Shown here piece by piece: positions 6,205 to 15,462 of a DNA stretch of 22,479 nt. A program made the translations under genes and the position numbers. Within the stretch, counting starts at the first letter, position 1, and each line of letters starts with the position of its first letter. The notes beneath the pieces are model-generated. The model ran no database searches and had not been told where the DNA came from. It saw nothing but the letters and a program-made list of their open reading frames with translations. Origin of the DNA: an uncultured Dorea sp. (GTDB lineage Bacteria > Bacillota > Clostridia > Lachnospirales > Lachnospiraceae); the NCBI GenBank assembly GCA_910578495.1, contig CAJTRE010000019.1:1-22479 (forward strand). Direction: 5' to 3'.

Positions 6205-6308
6205 ATGGTAAAATACAATTTAACCAGAAAATATATGGTAAAAATGCACAAAAATATCAGAAAAAAATTGACTAAAACAGCAAAAATACAGTGTAGCATA
6301 GTAAAATA
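6205..6308. repeat. Three short direct repeats upstream of the GH2 operon
   Basis: ATGGTAAAA occurs at 6205-6213 and again at 6235-6243, exactly 30 bp apart, and ATAGTAAAATA at 6298-6308 is a near copy. They lie between the divergent YesL-like and GH2 genes. Same-face spacing of about three helical turns could suit a regulator that binds direct repeats. The region is so AT-rich that chance is a real alternative. Confidence 0.3.
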
Positions 6309-6337
6309 TTGACTTATTACCGATAAAATGATAAGTT
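6309..6337 (+). promoter_or_regulatory. Candidate promoter and operator of the GH2 operon
   Basis: TTGACT (6309-6314) is a good -35 box, but the matching -10 at 17 bp, TAAGTT (6332-6337), is poor. A positively regulated promoter would fit. ACTTAT (6312-6317) and ATAAGT (6331-6336) form an inverted repeat across the whole element and could be an operator. A second TTGACT lies at 6269-6274 without a good -10. Confidence 0.35.
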
Positions 6338-6369
6338 TTATATATAAAATATAGAGGGAGGAGAAGAAA

Positions 6370-9300
6370 GTGAAAAGAGAAAAGAAACGCTGGGAGAACG
6401 AGGAGCTTCTTCATATCGGACGCAGAGACTCTCATACGGATTTTCATAGAAATAATGAAGAAACGTATCGGCTTTCTTTAAACGGAAACTGGAAATTCCT
6501 GTATCTTGAAGCGCCGGAGTACTCTCCGCAAGGATTTGCAGAGAAGGATTACGACGACGGACAGTGGGACACGTTGGAAGTACCGTCCTGTTGGCAGTTA
6601 AAAGGATATGGACATATGCACTACACAGATGTGTGGTATTTGTTCCCGATTAACCCGCCGTTTGTTCCGTCAGAAAACCCAACAGGTATTTACCGCCAAG
6701 AAGTGGACATACCGGAAAGCTTTGCGGGACGCCGTACAATTTTAAGATTTAACGGTGTGGGAAGTGCATACGATGTGTGGGTAAACGGTGTGTATACAGG
6801 ATACAGTAAAGTAAGCCGGCTGGCTTCTGAGTTTGATATTACAGAACTCTTGTGTGAGGGCAGGAATCAGATTACGGTTCGGGTTTATCAATGGTCTGAC
6901 GGTACATACCTGGAGGCGCAGGATATGTGGTGGTACAGTGGGATTTTCCGCGATGTAGAGCTGATTAGTGAACCGAAATGTTCGATTCAGAACTACATTG
7001 TAGATGTGGATTTGGATGAGACTTACAAGAACGGTATCTTAAAGCAGAGAATCTTTGCGCATAAAGAAGCGGATGAAGTGAGATGGCGGCTTGAAAACGA
7101 TAGTGAGGAACAAATCGCAGAAGGCGTTATGAGGCTTCAGGACGGCTTTGGTGAATGTACGGTAGAAGTCGGTGAGGTAAGCGGCTGGACAGCGGAGACG
7201 CCGACGCTTTACAAATTATGCGCATCACTGATGAAAAACGGAGAGGTTGTAGATGATGCAGTTGTAAGAACCGGTTTTAGAAAAGTGGAAGTAAAAGGAT
7301 GTACATTTACGGTAAACGGACAACCGCTTCTTATAAGCGGCGTGAATTTGCATGACTTTAGCCCGAAAGGCGGGGGAACAGTTGACAGAGCAGTTGTAGA
7401 AGAAGATATGAAGCTGATGAAACAGCATAATATCAATACGATTCGTTGTTCTCACTATCCGAAGATGTCTTATTTCTATGAGCTTTGCGATTATTATGGA
7501 TTCTATGTAATTGATGAAGCAGATCTTGAGACACATGGATTTGAGTGGATTGAACGATACGAGTGGCTGAATCACGAGCCGGCATGGGAAAGCGCCTATG
7601 TGGACAGAAATATCCGTATGGTAAAAGAGCACAGAAATCATCCTTGTATTATTATGTGGTCACTTGGAAACGAATCTGCGGTAGGAAAGAACTTTACAAC
7701 AGCAGCAGAATCCATCAGGGCGTTGGACAGTTCCAGACTCATTCATTATGAGAGTGATTACGAGGCGGACATTACCGATGTGTACTCCACAATGTACACG
7801 AGATTGGACGGAATGGAGCGAATCGCTGCGAATAATGATTACCATGGAAAGCCGCACATTTTATGTGAATACGCACATGCGATGGGTAATGGACCGGGAA
7901 ATATGGAGGAATATCAGGAATTATTCCGCAAATATGAGAGACTTCAGGGCGGCTGTGTATGGGAGTGGTATGACCATGGTATTGAGACGAAAGATAGTGA
8001 CGGAAACATTACTTACTATTATGGCGGCGACTATGACGATACGCCGAACAATTCCAACTTCTGTATGGATGGACTGCTAAGGCCTGACAGAGTACCTTCA
8101 ACGGGACTTTTGCACTACAAACAGGTTATTGCTCCTGTGAAGGCAGAGGCAGTTGACTTAAAAGAAGGAAAAATAAAGATTCACAATTATCGTTATTTTA
8201 CTTCTTTGGAAGATTTGTCTCTTACATATGAGATTGTACACGATGATGTTGTAGATAAGAACGGGCGGATTGAAAGTATTTCCGTTGAGCCGCAAGCATG
8301 TGAAGAGTTTGTACTTCCTATAACAGTGGAGAACATTCTTCCGGGAACAGATTATTATTTGAATCTTTCATTTAGATATAATCACGATACGTCATTTGCG
8401 GCTTCCGGTCACGAAGTGGCGAAACAACAATTTGCACTTCCGGTTTATATGGAAGAACAGGCTGTAAATATGGACTCGAGTGGAGAAAAACTTACCGTTG
8501 TGGAGACAGAGGCGAGGGCAGAAATTTCCGGAGAACATGTGAAAGCCGTATTTGATAAAGTGACAGGAAAACTTCTTACATATGAAGTAAATGGCAAAAC
8601 AATGATGATTGACGGCCCGTCTCTCAATCTTGATAGAGCGGCTATTGATAATGACATGTATAAGGTTGGCGACTGGTACGGAAAATACTTCCTGCATAAG
8701 CAGCAGGAACAGAAAGAAATGTTTGAAATCCGGAAGGAAGCCGCTTACGTGGAAGTGCTTGCAGGTACACATTTTTCGCCGCTTAGTATGGCATTTGGCT
8801 TTAAGGGAACTTACTGCTACCGCATTTATGAAGACGGTGTAATGAGCCTTTCTCTTTCCATCAAAGGATTCAAGTACAGCAAATTTGTACCGGAATTTAT
8901 CCCGAGAATCGGAATAGAGATGAAGCTTCCGAAAGAAATGAGAAACGTGTCATGGTATGGCTTGGGACCGGAAGAGAACTATCCGGATATGCAGTCCGCA
9001 TCCATCATGGGGATATACAATACCAATGTGGACGGAATGCACGTAGAATATGCAATGCCGCAGGAAAACGGCCGACGTGGAAATGTGAAATGGCTGGCAG
9101 TAGGAGATGATGAGAACAGTCTTCTTATCTGCTCCAAAAACGGTGTGGGTGTTGATGTTCACGACTATACAATCGATGCTTTGGCAAAAGCGAAACATGT
9201 TGGAGAAATTAAAAGATGTCCTGAAACGATTATACATATTGATGCAAAACATTCCGGTGTGGGAACAAATGCCTGCGGGGAAGAACAGACATATGCGAAC

Positions 9301-9405
9301 AAGACTAGAATCAATGATTACGAGATGAAGCTGGTGTTTGGATGTGCTTCAAATAAATCGCTGATAGGAGAGAGTAAGAAAGTTAAGGTGAGGATTGATG
9401 AATAA
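6370..9405 (+). CDS. GH2 beta-galactosidase, LacZ type
   Basis: This 1011-residue protein has the length and five-domain order of LacZ: sugar-binding jelly roll (about 30-205, LSLNGNWKF at 35-43), Ig-like domain, TIM barrel (about 312-600), second Ig-like domain and the large C-terminal beta-sandwich. The acid/base glutamate is E435 in WSLGNESA and the nucleophile is E500 in HILCEYAHAMGN; GGCVWEWYDHGI follows as in active GH2 enzymes. It hydrolyses terminal beta-galactosyl residues. There is no signal peptide, so it acts in the cytoplasm on imported sugar. The GTG start at 6370 is chosen because GGGAGGAG (6356-6363) lies 6 nt upstream and no ATG fits nearby. The next gene overlaps its stop codon by 8 bp. 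Substrate linkage is unknown. Confidence 0.93.
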   Translation: MKREKKRWENEELLHIGRRDSHTDFHRNNEETYRLSLNGNWKFLYLEAPEYSPQGFAEKDYDDGQWDTLEVPSCWQLKGYGHMHYTDVWYLFPINPPFVPSENPTGIYRQEVDIPESFAGRRTILRFNGVGSAYDVWVNGVYTGYSKVSRLASEFDITELLCEGRNQITVRVYQWSDGTYLEAQDMWWYSGIFRDVELISEPKCSIQNYIVDVDLDETYKNGILKQRIFAHKEADEVRWRLENDSEEQIAEGVMRLQDGFGECTVEVGEVSGWTAETPTLYKLCASLMKNGEVVDDAVVRTGFRKVEVKGCTFTVNGQPLLISGVNLHDFSPKGGGTVDRAVVEEDMKLMKQHNINTIRCSHYPKMSYFYELCDYYGFYVIDEADLETHGFEWIERYEWLNHEPAWESAYVDRNIRMVKEHRNHPCIIMWSLGNESAVGKNFTTAAESIRALDSSRLIHYESDYEADITDVYSTMYTRLDGMERIAANNDYHGKPHILCEYAHAMGNGPGNMEEYQELFRKYERLQGGCVWEWYDHGIETKDSDGNITYYYGGDYDDTPNNSNFCMDGLLRPDRVPSTGLLHYKQVIAPVKAEAVDLKEGKIKIHNYRYFTSLEDLSLTYEIVHDDVVDKNGRIESISVEPQACEEFVLPITVENILPGTDYYLNLSFRYNHDTSFAASGHEVAKQQFALPVYMEEQAVNMDSSGEKLTVVETEARAEISGEHVKAVFDKVTGKLLTYEVNGKTMMIDGPSLNLDRAAIDNDMYKVGDWYGKYFLHKQQEQKEMFEIRKEAAYVEVLAGTHFSPLSMAFGFKGTYCYRIYEDGVMSLSLSIKGFKYSKFVPEFIPRIGIEMKLPKEMRNVSWYGLGPEENYPDMQSASIMGIYNTNVDGMHVEYAMPQENGRRGNVKWLAVGDDENSLLICSKNGVGVDVHDYTIDALAKAKHVGEIKRCPETIIHIDAKHSGVGTNACGEEQTYANKTRINDYEMKLVFGCASNKSLIGESKKVKVRIDE

Positions 9406-10270
9406 AAAGCAGTTGGTTAATCAAAAAACGATACCATATGTTCTGATAGCGCCTATCGTTATTATATTTACAGTTTTCATGGTATATCCGATTCTTCGTT
9501 CTTTGTATTTGAGTTTCTTTGAGCTGGTATCCGGCTCCTACGAATTTGTCGGATTCAAGAACTATGCGGCGCTTTTTAAAGATAAGACATTTTATAAGAG
9601 TTTGTTTAATACATTTATCTTTTTGATTGTACAGGTTCCGATTATGATCGGAGGAGCGCTTTTGATTGCTGTTGCGATTGAACAAAAATTTATACGTGGG
9701 AAGGCATTTTTCAGAACGACGATTTTCCTTCCATCTGTTACGGCTCTCGTAGCATATGCACTGGTATTCAAGGTTCTTCTGAACGGTGACCATGGTCTTG
9801 TTAACTATGTGATCGAATTGTTTGGCGGAAAAGGAGTCAACTGGTTTTATGAAGAATGGCCGGCAAGATTTGCAATTATTATTTCAATTACATGGAGATG
9901 GCTTGGCTATAATATGATAATTCTTCTGGCAGGCATCCAGGCTATTCCGGGGGATCTGATGGAGGCGGCTGATATTGACGGAGCTACTTTTTGGGATAAA
10001 TTATTCCATATTACAATTCCGATGGTAAAACCGATTATCTTATTCTGTACGATAACATCAACAATCGGAACATTGCAGCTTTTCGATGAGCCGTACATTT
10101 TAACGGCAGGCGGGCCAAACTATGCAACAATTACAATGGGACAGTACCTGTATGACAATGGTTTCCGTTATTTGAAATTTGGTTATGCATCGGCAATCGG
10201 TTATGTAATGACTATTATTATCGGTCTGCTGTCTGTATTCCAATTTAAAGCGACAAAGGAGGAGAACTGA
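9398..10270 (+). CDS. Carbohydrate ABC transporter permease, MalF/LacF type
   Basis: This is a 290-residue inner-membrane protein with about six transmembrane helices, the first in IPYVLIAPIVIIFTVFMVYP. The EAA loop that docks the ATPase is EAADIDGATFWDKLFHITIP, starting near residue 189, as in the CUT1 sugar transporter family. ATG 9398 is chosen rather than the TTG just before it; AAGGTGAGG (9385-9393) is the ribosome binding site and lies inside the end of the GH2 gene. The start overlaps that gene by 8 bp and the stop overlaps the next start (TGATG), so the three genes are translationally coupled. It forms the channel with the next protein. Confidence 0.93.
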   Translation: MNKKQLVNQKTIPYVLIAPIVIIFTVFMVYPILRSLYLSFFELVSGSYEFVGFKNYAALFKDKTFYKSLFNTFIFLIVQVPIMIGGALLIAVAIEQKFIRGKAFFRTTIFLPSVTALVAYALVFKVLLNGDHGLVNYVIELFGGKGVNWFYEEWPARFAIIISITWRWLGYNMIILLAGIQAIPGDLMEAADIDGATFWDKLFHITIPMVKPIILFCTITSTIGTLQLFDEPYILTAGGPNYATITMGQYLYDNGFRYLKFGYASAIGYVMTIIIGLLSVFQFKATKEEN

Positions 10271-11091
10271 TGCAAAGATTAGGTAAAGGGTTTTGTTATG
10301 TTGTTCTTGTAATTGGTGCATTCCTCTCATTGTTTCCGTTCTATTTTATGTTTGTGTCGGGAACAAATACAAACAATCAGATTCTATCTGTGCCGCCGAA
10401 ACTTACTCCGGGCTCGGAACTTTTTGATAATTTTTCGATTTTGGCAGGCAAAGTGGATTTGGTAACGAGCATATGGAATACACTGTTTGTTTCCGTTGTA
10501 TATACAGTTCTGGCGCTGCTTTTGTTTTCAGCGGCAGGCTATGCACTTGCGAAGTTCCAATTTAAAGGAAAAGGGATTATTTTTGGCTTTATCATGGGTT
10601 CAATGATGATACCGACTCTTGTTATGTATGTGCCGTTATTTGAGATGATGATAGCAATTGATATGACAGACAGTCACTGGGCGGTTATCCTTCCGCTTCT
10701 GGCAAACGCATTCGGTATCTTTCTCATGCGCCAGAATATGTTGAATTTTCCGACAGCTCTTATGGAAGCGGGAAGAATTGACGGTGTGAGCGAGCTTGGA
10801 ATTTTTTTCAGAATCGTTCTGCCGAATATAAAACCGGCGCTTGGCGCTCTGGTAATTTATATGTTCACAAGTATGTGGAACAACTTTATGTGGCCGCTTA
10901 TTATCCTTGGAAGTGAAGAGAAATATACACTTCCAATCGCGCTTGCAATGCTGGATGGTAATCCGACCAATAAAGACTATGCTGTGATTTTGCTTGCGAC
11001 AGCCGTAGCAACACTGCCGATCCTGATTATCTTTCTGGTATTCCAGAAGCAGTTCGTAGCAGGTGTTATGGGTGGAGCAGTAAAAGAATAA
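10270..11091 (+). CDS. Carbohydrate ABC transporter permease, MalG/LacG type
   Basis: This is a 273-residue inner-membrane protein with about six helices and the second-permease pattern of CUT1 systems. Its EAA loop is EAGRIDGVSELGIFFRIVLP from about residue 166, and the family's MWNNFMWPLIIL segment follows. ATG 10270 shares one base with the previous stop and has a strong AAAGGAGGAG site. It pairs with the MalF-type permease. No ATP-binding gene is present in the operon, so the energising subunit must be encoded elsewhere, as with the shared MsiK/MsmK-type ATPases known in Gram-positive bacteria. Confidence 0.93.
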   Translation: MQRLGKGFCYVVLVIGAFLSLFPFYFMFVSGTNTNNQILSVPPKLTPGSELFDNFSILAGKVDLVTSIWNTLFVSVVYTVLALLLFSAAGYALAKFQFKGKGIIFGFIMGSMMIPTLVMYVPLFEMMIAIDMTDSHWAVILPLLANAFGIFLMRQNMLNFPTALMEAGRIDGVSELGIFFRIVLPNIKPALGALVIYMFTSMWNNFMWPLIILGSEEKYTLPIALAMLDGNPTNKDYAVILLATAVATLPILIIFLVFQKQFVAGVMGGAVKE

Positions 11092-11106
11092 AAGGAGGAA
11101 AAAGTT

Positions 11107-12390
11107 ATGAAGAAAAGAATGACAAAAGTCTTAGCTTTAGCTATGACAGCAACAATGGCGGTTTCGCTTGTTCTTACGGGATGTGGAGGTAAGAAGAAAG
11201 ACAGCAAAGAGAAAGTGCTCACTGTCTGGGCATGGGACGTCGCTCTTATGCAGCTTCAGGATGCGGCGGAAGTTTACCAAAAGGATCATCCGGATGTAAA
11301 ATTCGAATTTGAAGAGATGGGAACAGACCAGATTTACAAAAAGCTTTCCACATCTCTTGCCACAGGAAACGGCATTGGTGATATTATCGCTATTGAAGGA
11401 GATGTGCTTCCGGGATATGCGGATAAGTTCCCGGAAGGCTTCCTTGATGTGGCGGACGCTGTAAATGCGGATGAATTTCTTGCATCTAAAGTATCAGAAG
11501 TAACATACAAAGACAAAGTACATGCGTTCCCATGGGATGCGGGCCCGGTTGGTATGTTTTATCGTACAGACTATTTCGAGCAGGCAGGCGTGAAAGCAGA
11601 AGATATTAAGACATGGGACGACCTTGTTGAAGCAGGCGAGAAGGTTGAAGCGGCATGCAAGACTCCGAAAGGAGATCCTGTTAAAATGATTCCGGTAGAT
11701 CCGAAGAAGAGTTCTCTTTACTCTTTGATCCGTAACCAGTTTGGTATCGGTGTATTTGACGAGAGCGGAAAACCTCAGGTTGACAGTAAAGAATCTGTTG
11801 CGGCAATGACAATGGCGGCTAAGGTATATGATTCAGGCATAGCTCTTAACTATAATGGATGGGATGAATACGAGCAGACAGTTTTAAATGAATCTGTTGC
11901 ATGTATCCCAGAGGCTGTATGGATGATTGGAACAATTAAGGACAAAGGACCTCAGACAGAAGGCAAATGGTCTGTAATGCCTCTTCCAAAAGTAGAGGGT
12001 GGTCAATATGAGTGCAGCAACGGTGGTTCAAACTTAACAATCAATGCAAAAACAGATTTCCCGGAAGAAGCAAAAGATTTCTGTAAATTTGCAATGACAG
12101 ATACAAAACTTCAGGCGGCAGGATTTGAGAATTACGGATTATATCCATCCTACATTCCAAGTTATGAAGAGGAAGTGTTCAAAAAAGGCGATGCGTTCTT
12201 TGGAGAAGGAAATGTATATGAGCTTTTCATAGAGAATGGACAGAAAGTTGCAGAGATTCCGATTTCTCCAAATTCCCTTGAGGCATCTGATTCTATCGGA
12301 TCGGCAGTATCTAAAATCTTCTTAAACGGAGAAGACGTAGAAAAGACAATGAAAGATCTTCAAGCAGAGCTTGAGACAAAATTTAAGTAA
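11107..12390 (+). CDS. Sugar ABC transporter substrate-binding lipoprotein
   Basis: This is a 427-residue extracellular solute-binding protein of the family 1 sugar type. A basic N-terminus and hydrophobic segment end in a lipobox, LTGC, with Cys26 as the expected lipidated residue. The mature part starts with KVLTVWAWD and keeps family features such as VHAFPWDAGPVGMFYRTDYF and ECSNGGSNLTIN. It would capture a sugar or oligosaccharide outside the membrane and hand it to the two permeases. The gene is last in the operon, although binding-protein genes are usually first. It has its own strong AAAGGAGG site and ends in a strong terminator. The exact ligand cannot be read from sequence, but the GH2 neighbour suggests a beta-galactoside. 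Confidence 0.93.
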   Translation: MKKRMTKVLALAMTATMAVSLVLTGCGGKKKDSKEKVLTVWAWDVALMQLQDAAEVYQKDHPDVKFEFEEMGTDQIYKKLSTSLATGNGIGDIIAIEGDVLPGYADKFPEGFLDVADAVNADEFLASKVSEVTYKDKVHAFPWDAGPVGMFYRTDYFEQAGVKAEDIKTWDDLVEAGEKVEAACKTPKGDPVKMIPVDPKKSSLYSLIRNQFGIGVFDESGKPQVDSKESVAAMTMAAKVYDSGIALNYNGWDEYEQTVLNESVACIPEAVWMIGTIKDKGPQTEGKWSVMPLPKVEGGQYECSNGGSNLTINAKTDFPEEAKDFCKFAMTDTKLQAAGFENYGLYPSYIPSYEEEVFKKGDAFFGEGNVYELFIENGQKVAEIPISPNSLEASDSIGSAVSKIFLNGEDVEKTMKDLQAELETKFK

Positions 12391-12409
12391 AATATTAAAA
12401 AAAATAAGT

Positions 12410-12439
12410 AAAAAGGGGCATGTTTTTGCCCCTTTTTTT
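12410..12439 (+). terminator. Strong terminator of the GH2-ABC operon
   Basis: AAAAAGGGGCA (12410-12420) pairs with TGCCCCTTTTT (12427-12437) around a 6-nt loop, followed by more T. The hairpin is nearly symmetric but terminates mainly on the plus strand. Confidence 0.9.
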
Positions 12440-12456
12440 GAAAAATATGATATAAT
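12426..12456 (+). promoter_or_regulatory. Promoter of the DMT transporter gene, abutting the terminator
   Basis: TGATATAAT (12448-12456) is a perfect extended -10. The best -35, TTGCCC (12426-12431), is 19 bp away and lies within the terminator hairpin. A second TATAAT (12467-12472) lacks a -35. Confidence 0.5.
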
Positions 12457-12526
12457 AACGAGATGGTATAATTGTTTGAAAATATAAAAAATTACATTTA
12501 GATGATGGAGACAGAATGGAGAAACT

Positions 12527-13387
12527 ATGAAGAAATATTTAGGCATCTTAGGACTCTTGGCGGTAACAATTATTTGGGGCGGCGGTTTTGTGGCGAGTGA
12601 TATAGCGCTTGAGACATTCACTCCGTTTCAAATTATGGCGATTCGTTTTTTTATTGCGGCTGTTTGTATGACGGCACTTGGCAGCAGGCATCTTCGCACG
12701 ATCAACAAAGATGAGGTGAAATGCGGGTTCTGGCTTGGAGCGGCATTGTTTGCAGGTTTCGCACTTCAGATTATAGCGCTTCAATATACGACTCCGTCCA
12801 AGAATGCTTTCCTTACAGCAACCAATGTTGTATTCGTACCTTTTATCGCACTCGTAATCTATCATAAGAAGATTGAGATGAGAAGCCTGATTGGTGCGGG
12901 GATGGCGATTGTAGGAGCGGGCGTATTATCCCTTCAGAATGATTTTTCTGTAGGAATCGGTGATGGGCTTACTTTATTATGTGCAGTAGGATTTGCGTTC
13001 CAGATTTTCCTTACGGGAGAATATGTGGGAAGAATCAGACCTTCGGTTCTCAATTTCCTACAGATGGTGACAGCGTGCGTGCTGTCGATTGTGGGATTAG
13101 TCATAAGCGGGGACTTCAACTTTAACCCGTCTATGGAAAGCATATTGGCAGTAGGATATCTTGGGGTTGTAAGTACGACAATCTGTTATTTGTTACAGAC
13201 GGTATCGCAAAGATATGTAGATGAGACAAAATCGGCCATTATTTTGTCCATGGAAGCGGTATTTGGTACGGTATTTTCCGTAATTCTTTTACATGAGGCT
13301 GTGACGGGGCGTATGATTATGGGTTCCGCACTTATTTTGGCGGCGGTTCTTGTTTCCGAAATTCAACCGAAGAAGAAAAAGGCTTAA
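12527..13387 (+). CDS. EamA/DMT-superfamily transporter
   Basis: This is a 286-residue membrane protein with about ten hydrophobic helices arranged as two EamA repeats. The first repeat begins LGLLAVTIIWGGGFVASDIA and contains ALQYTTPSKNAFLTATNVVF; the second ends with SMEAVFGTVFSVILLHE, the usual family signature. Members export or import small metabolites, amino acids or nucleotides, and the substrate cannot be predicted. ATG 12527 follows TGGAGA (12517-12522) by about 4 nt. No terminator separates it from the LacI gene 39 bp downstream, so the two may be co-transcribed. Confidence 0.88.
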   Translation: MKKYLGILGLLAVTIIWGGGFVASDIALETFTPFQIMAIRFFIAAVCMTALGSRHLRTINKDEVKCGFWLGAALFAGFALQIIALQYTTPSKNAFLTATNVVFVPFIALVIYHKKIEMRSLIGAGMAIVGAGVLSLQNDFSVGIGDGLTLLCAVGFAFQIFLTGEYVGRIRPSVLNFLQMVTACVLSIVGLVISGDFNFNPSMESILAVGYLGVVSTTICYLLQTVSQRYVDETKSAIILSMEAVFGTVFSVILLHEAVTGRMIMGSALILAAVLVSEIQPKKKKA

Positions 13388-13426
13388 GAAAGCGTCACAA
13401 TATTATTACGAGATAGGGGAATGACT

Positions 13427-14434
13427 ATGGCAACAATTAAAGACATTGCGGCGAAGGCAGGAGTATCCATTGCGACGGTATCTAGGGTATTGAATCACGA
13501 TGAGACACTGAATGTCCAGGAAGAGACAAAGAAAAGAATATTTGAGGCGGCAGAAGAACTGGAATATGAGTTGAAGGCTCAGAAGAGACGTAAGAAAAAA
13601 ATGAAAGTAGGAGTGCTCTACTCCTATTCTCCGACGGAGGAGCTGGAAGATCCATATTACCTCTGCATACGCCTTGCGATTGAGAAACGTTTGGAGGAAG
13701 AAGGGTATAAGAAGATTCCGGTTACCTTTTCCGATACAGCGGAGTCTCTTGTAGGAATTGACGGTCTTATCTGCTCCGGGACATTCAGCAAAACGATGGT
13801 AGAACGGATTGATACGTGGGGAAAGCCGGCGGTATTCATCGACTCCTGTCCGGATATTAACCGGTTTGATTCTATTATGATTGATTATAATCAGGCGGTA
13901 AAAAGTATTCTGGACTGCTTTGTCGAACATGGCCATACAAAGATTGGATTCATCGGATGTCAAGAGATTGACATAGACGGAGACGAGGTAAAAGATGACC
14001 GGATGGATGCGGTAAAGGACTACTTGACAGATAAAGGATTATATCATCCGGAGTATATAAAGACCGGATTATACCATGCGAAATATGGGTATAGTCTGTT
14101 GAAAGAGTTATATGAGGAAGGAAATCTTCCGACAGCATTGTTTGTTGCCAATGATTCCATGGCGGTTGGTTGTTATGGGGCGGCGAATGAACTCGGGCTT
14201 ACGATTCCGGGAGACATCAGTATTATCGGATTCAATGATATACCGACCGCAAAATACATGACGCCTCCGCTTACGACAGTGCGGCTTTACATGGAATTTA
14301 TGGGAGATTATTCGGTATATATGCTTGAGGAACGTGTTCTTAGAGGACGTGAACGCTGTGTGAAAGTGACGGTGCCGACAAATCTGTATATGAGGAGCAG
14401 CGTGAAAAGAATAGAGAAGGGAATGGCAAAATGA
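13427..14434 (+). CDS. LacI-family transcriptional regulator
   Basis: This is a 335-residue regulator. Residues 1-24 (MATIKDIAAKAGVSIATVSR then VLNHD) are the LacI helix-turn-helix; the hinge helix follows and residues from about 60 form the periplasmic-binding-like ligand domain, with ALFVANDSMAVGCYGAANEL and ISIIGFNDIPTAKYMTPPLT as family landmarks. That C-terminal pattern is close to GalR-like sugar sensors. ATG 13427 is chosen over ATG 13421 because GGGGA (13416-13420) touches the earlier codon but lies 6 nt before this one. It overlaps the next gene by ATGA. It could control the nearby GH2 operon or its own unit; no matching operator was identified. Confidence 0.92.
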   Translation: MATIKDIAAKAGVSIATVSRVLNHDETLNVQEETKKRIFEAAEELEYELKAQKRRKKKMKVGVLYSYSPTEELEDPYYLCIRLAIEKRLEEEGYKKIPVTFSDTAESLVGIDGLICSGTFSKTMVERIDTWGKPAVFIDSCPDINRFDSIMIDYNQAVKSILDCFVEHGHTKIGFIGCQEIDIDGDEVKDDRMDAVKDYLTDKGLYHPEYIKTGLYHAKYGYSLLKELYEEGNLPTALFVANDSMAVGCYGAANELGLTIPGDISIIGFNDIPTAKYMTPPLTTVRLYMEFMGDYSVYMLEERVLRGRERCVKVTVPTNLYMRSSVKRIEKGMAK

Positions 14435-15444
14435 AGCAGAAGTTATTAGAAATTTTACTGAGTGAAATATCAGTTTCAGGCGAGGAAACAGCACTTCAGG
14501 ATAAACTTGAGAGACATATGAAAGAGACTGTGGAAGAAGTAAAGTGTGAAAGAGACCGAATCGGAGACGGAATGTATACCGTAGAGGGCAAGTCAGGAAA
14601 GAAAATTCTTTTGTCCGCCCATATTGACGAGATCGGACTTATGGTTACGGGAGCGGATGCGGACGGATTTCTGAAGGTAACGAATGTAGGAGGAATCAAA
14701 GCGCTCGCTTATCCGGGACACAGTGTGAAAATACAGACGGAAAACGGTATGGTATACGGAAGTGTTGCGGCAGATGGAAAAGCCATGAAGTCAGATGGAT
14801 TTGGAGTGAAGGATCTGTTGGTTGACATTGGGGTTTCCACAAAGGAGGAGGCGCTTTGCCTTGTTTCTCCGGGGGACGTTGTCGTGCCTGACACATCCAT
14901 CAGAGAACTTCAGAATGACCGTATTTCAGCGAGAGGTCTGGACGATCGTTCCGGCGTATATGTGATTATGGAAGCGCTAAAGCAGGCAAGGGAGAAGAAA
15001 ACGCCGCATACGGTATGCGCGGCGGCAACTGTGGGGGAAGAGACAAGCAAGCATGGCGCCAGATGGGTGGCAGAGAGAACAAGTCCGGATGAGGCGATTA
15101 TCGTCGATGTAACATATACGAGTGATTACCCGGGTATGCAAACGGCAGAATGGGGAGAGGTGAAGCTTGGCGGCGGTCCGGCTATCTGTATCAACCCGAT
15201 TTTTGATAAGAAGATAACACGTTCTCTTATGGATATTGCCAAAGAACAAGGAATCCCTTACCAGCCGGAAGTGAGCGCAGGAAAGAGCTGTACAGATGCG
15301 GATGAGATACATTTTGCAGGAAGCGGAATCCCGACTGCCCTTGTATCAATACCGCTTCGATATATGCACAGCCCGTCCGAGGTGGCAGACGCCAAAGATT
15401 TGGAATGGTGCATTGAACTTTTGGCAGAATATTTAAGCAGATAA
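14431..15444 (+). CDS. M42-family metallo-aminopeptidase
   Basis: This 337-residue protein is near the normal length of M42 (glutamyl aminopeptidase/deblocking aminopeptidase) enzymes. The expected two-metal site is complete: H64 in LSAHIDEIG with D66, D171 in ARGLDDRSG, the E203-E204 pair in VGEETSKHG (E203 is the likely general base), D226 in IIVDVTY and H313 in RYMHSPSEV. These are cytoplasmic oligomeric peptidases that trim N-terminal residues from peptides; some relatives were first annotated as endoglucanases, which is not supported here. The start overlaps the LacI stop (ATGA), so the two are coupled. A terminator follows. Confidence 0.92.
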   Translation: MKQKLLEILLSEISVSGEETALQDKLERHMKETVEEVKCERDRIGDGMYTVEGKSGKKILLSAHIDEIGLMVTGADADGFLKVTNVGGIKALAYPGHSVKIQTENGMVYGSVAADGKAMKSDGFGVKDLLVDIGVSTKEEALCLVSPGDVVVPDTSIRELQNDRISARGLDDRSGVYVIMEALKQAREKKTPHTVCAAATVGEETSKHGARWVAERTSPDEAIIVDVTYTSDYPGMQTAEWGEVKLGGGPAICINPIFDKKITRSLMDIAKEQGIPYQPEVSAGKSCTDADEIHFAGSGIPTALVSIPLRYMHSPSEVADAKDLEWCIELLAEYLSR

Positions 15445-15462
15445 TTTGATAAGTGACAGTAA

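Noticed and set aside
14431..15444. Possible cellulase/endoglucanase annotation of the M42 protein
   Set aside because: All M42 metal ligands are present and no glycosidase motif is seen; the endoglucanase label is an old misannotation of this family.
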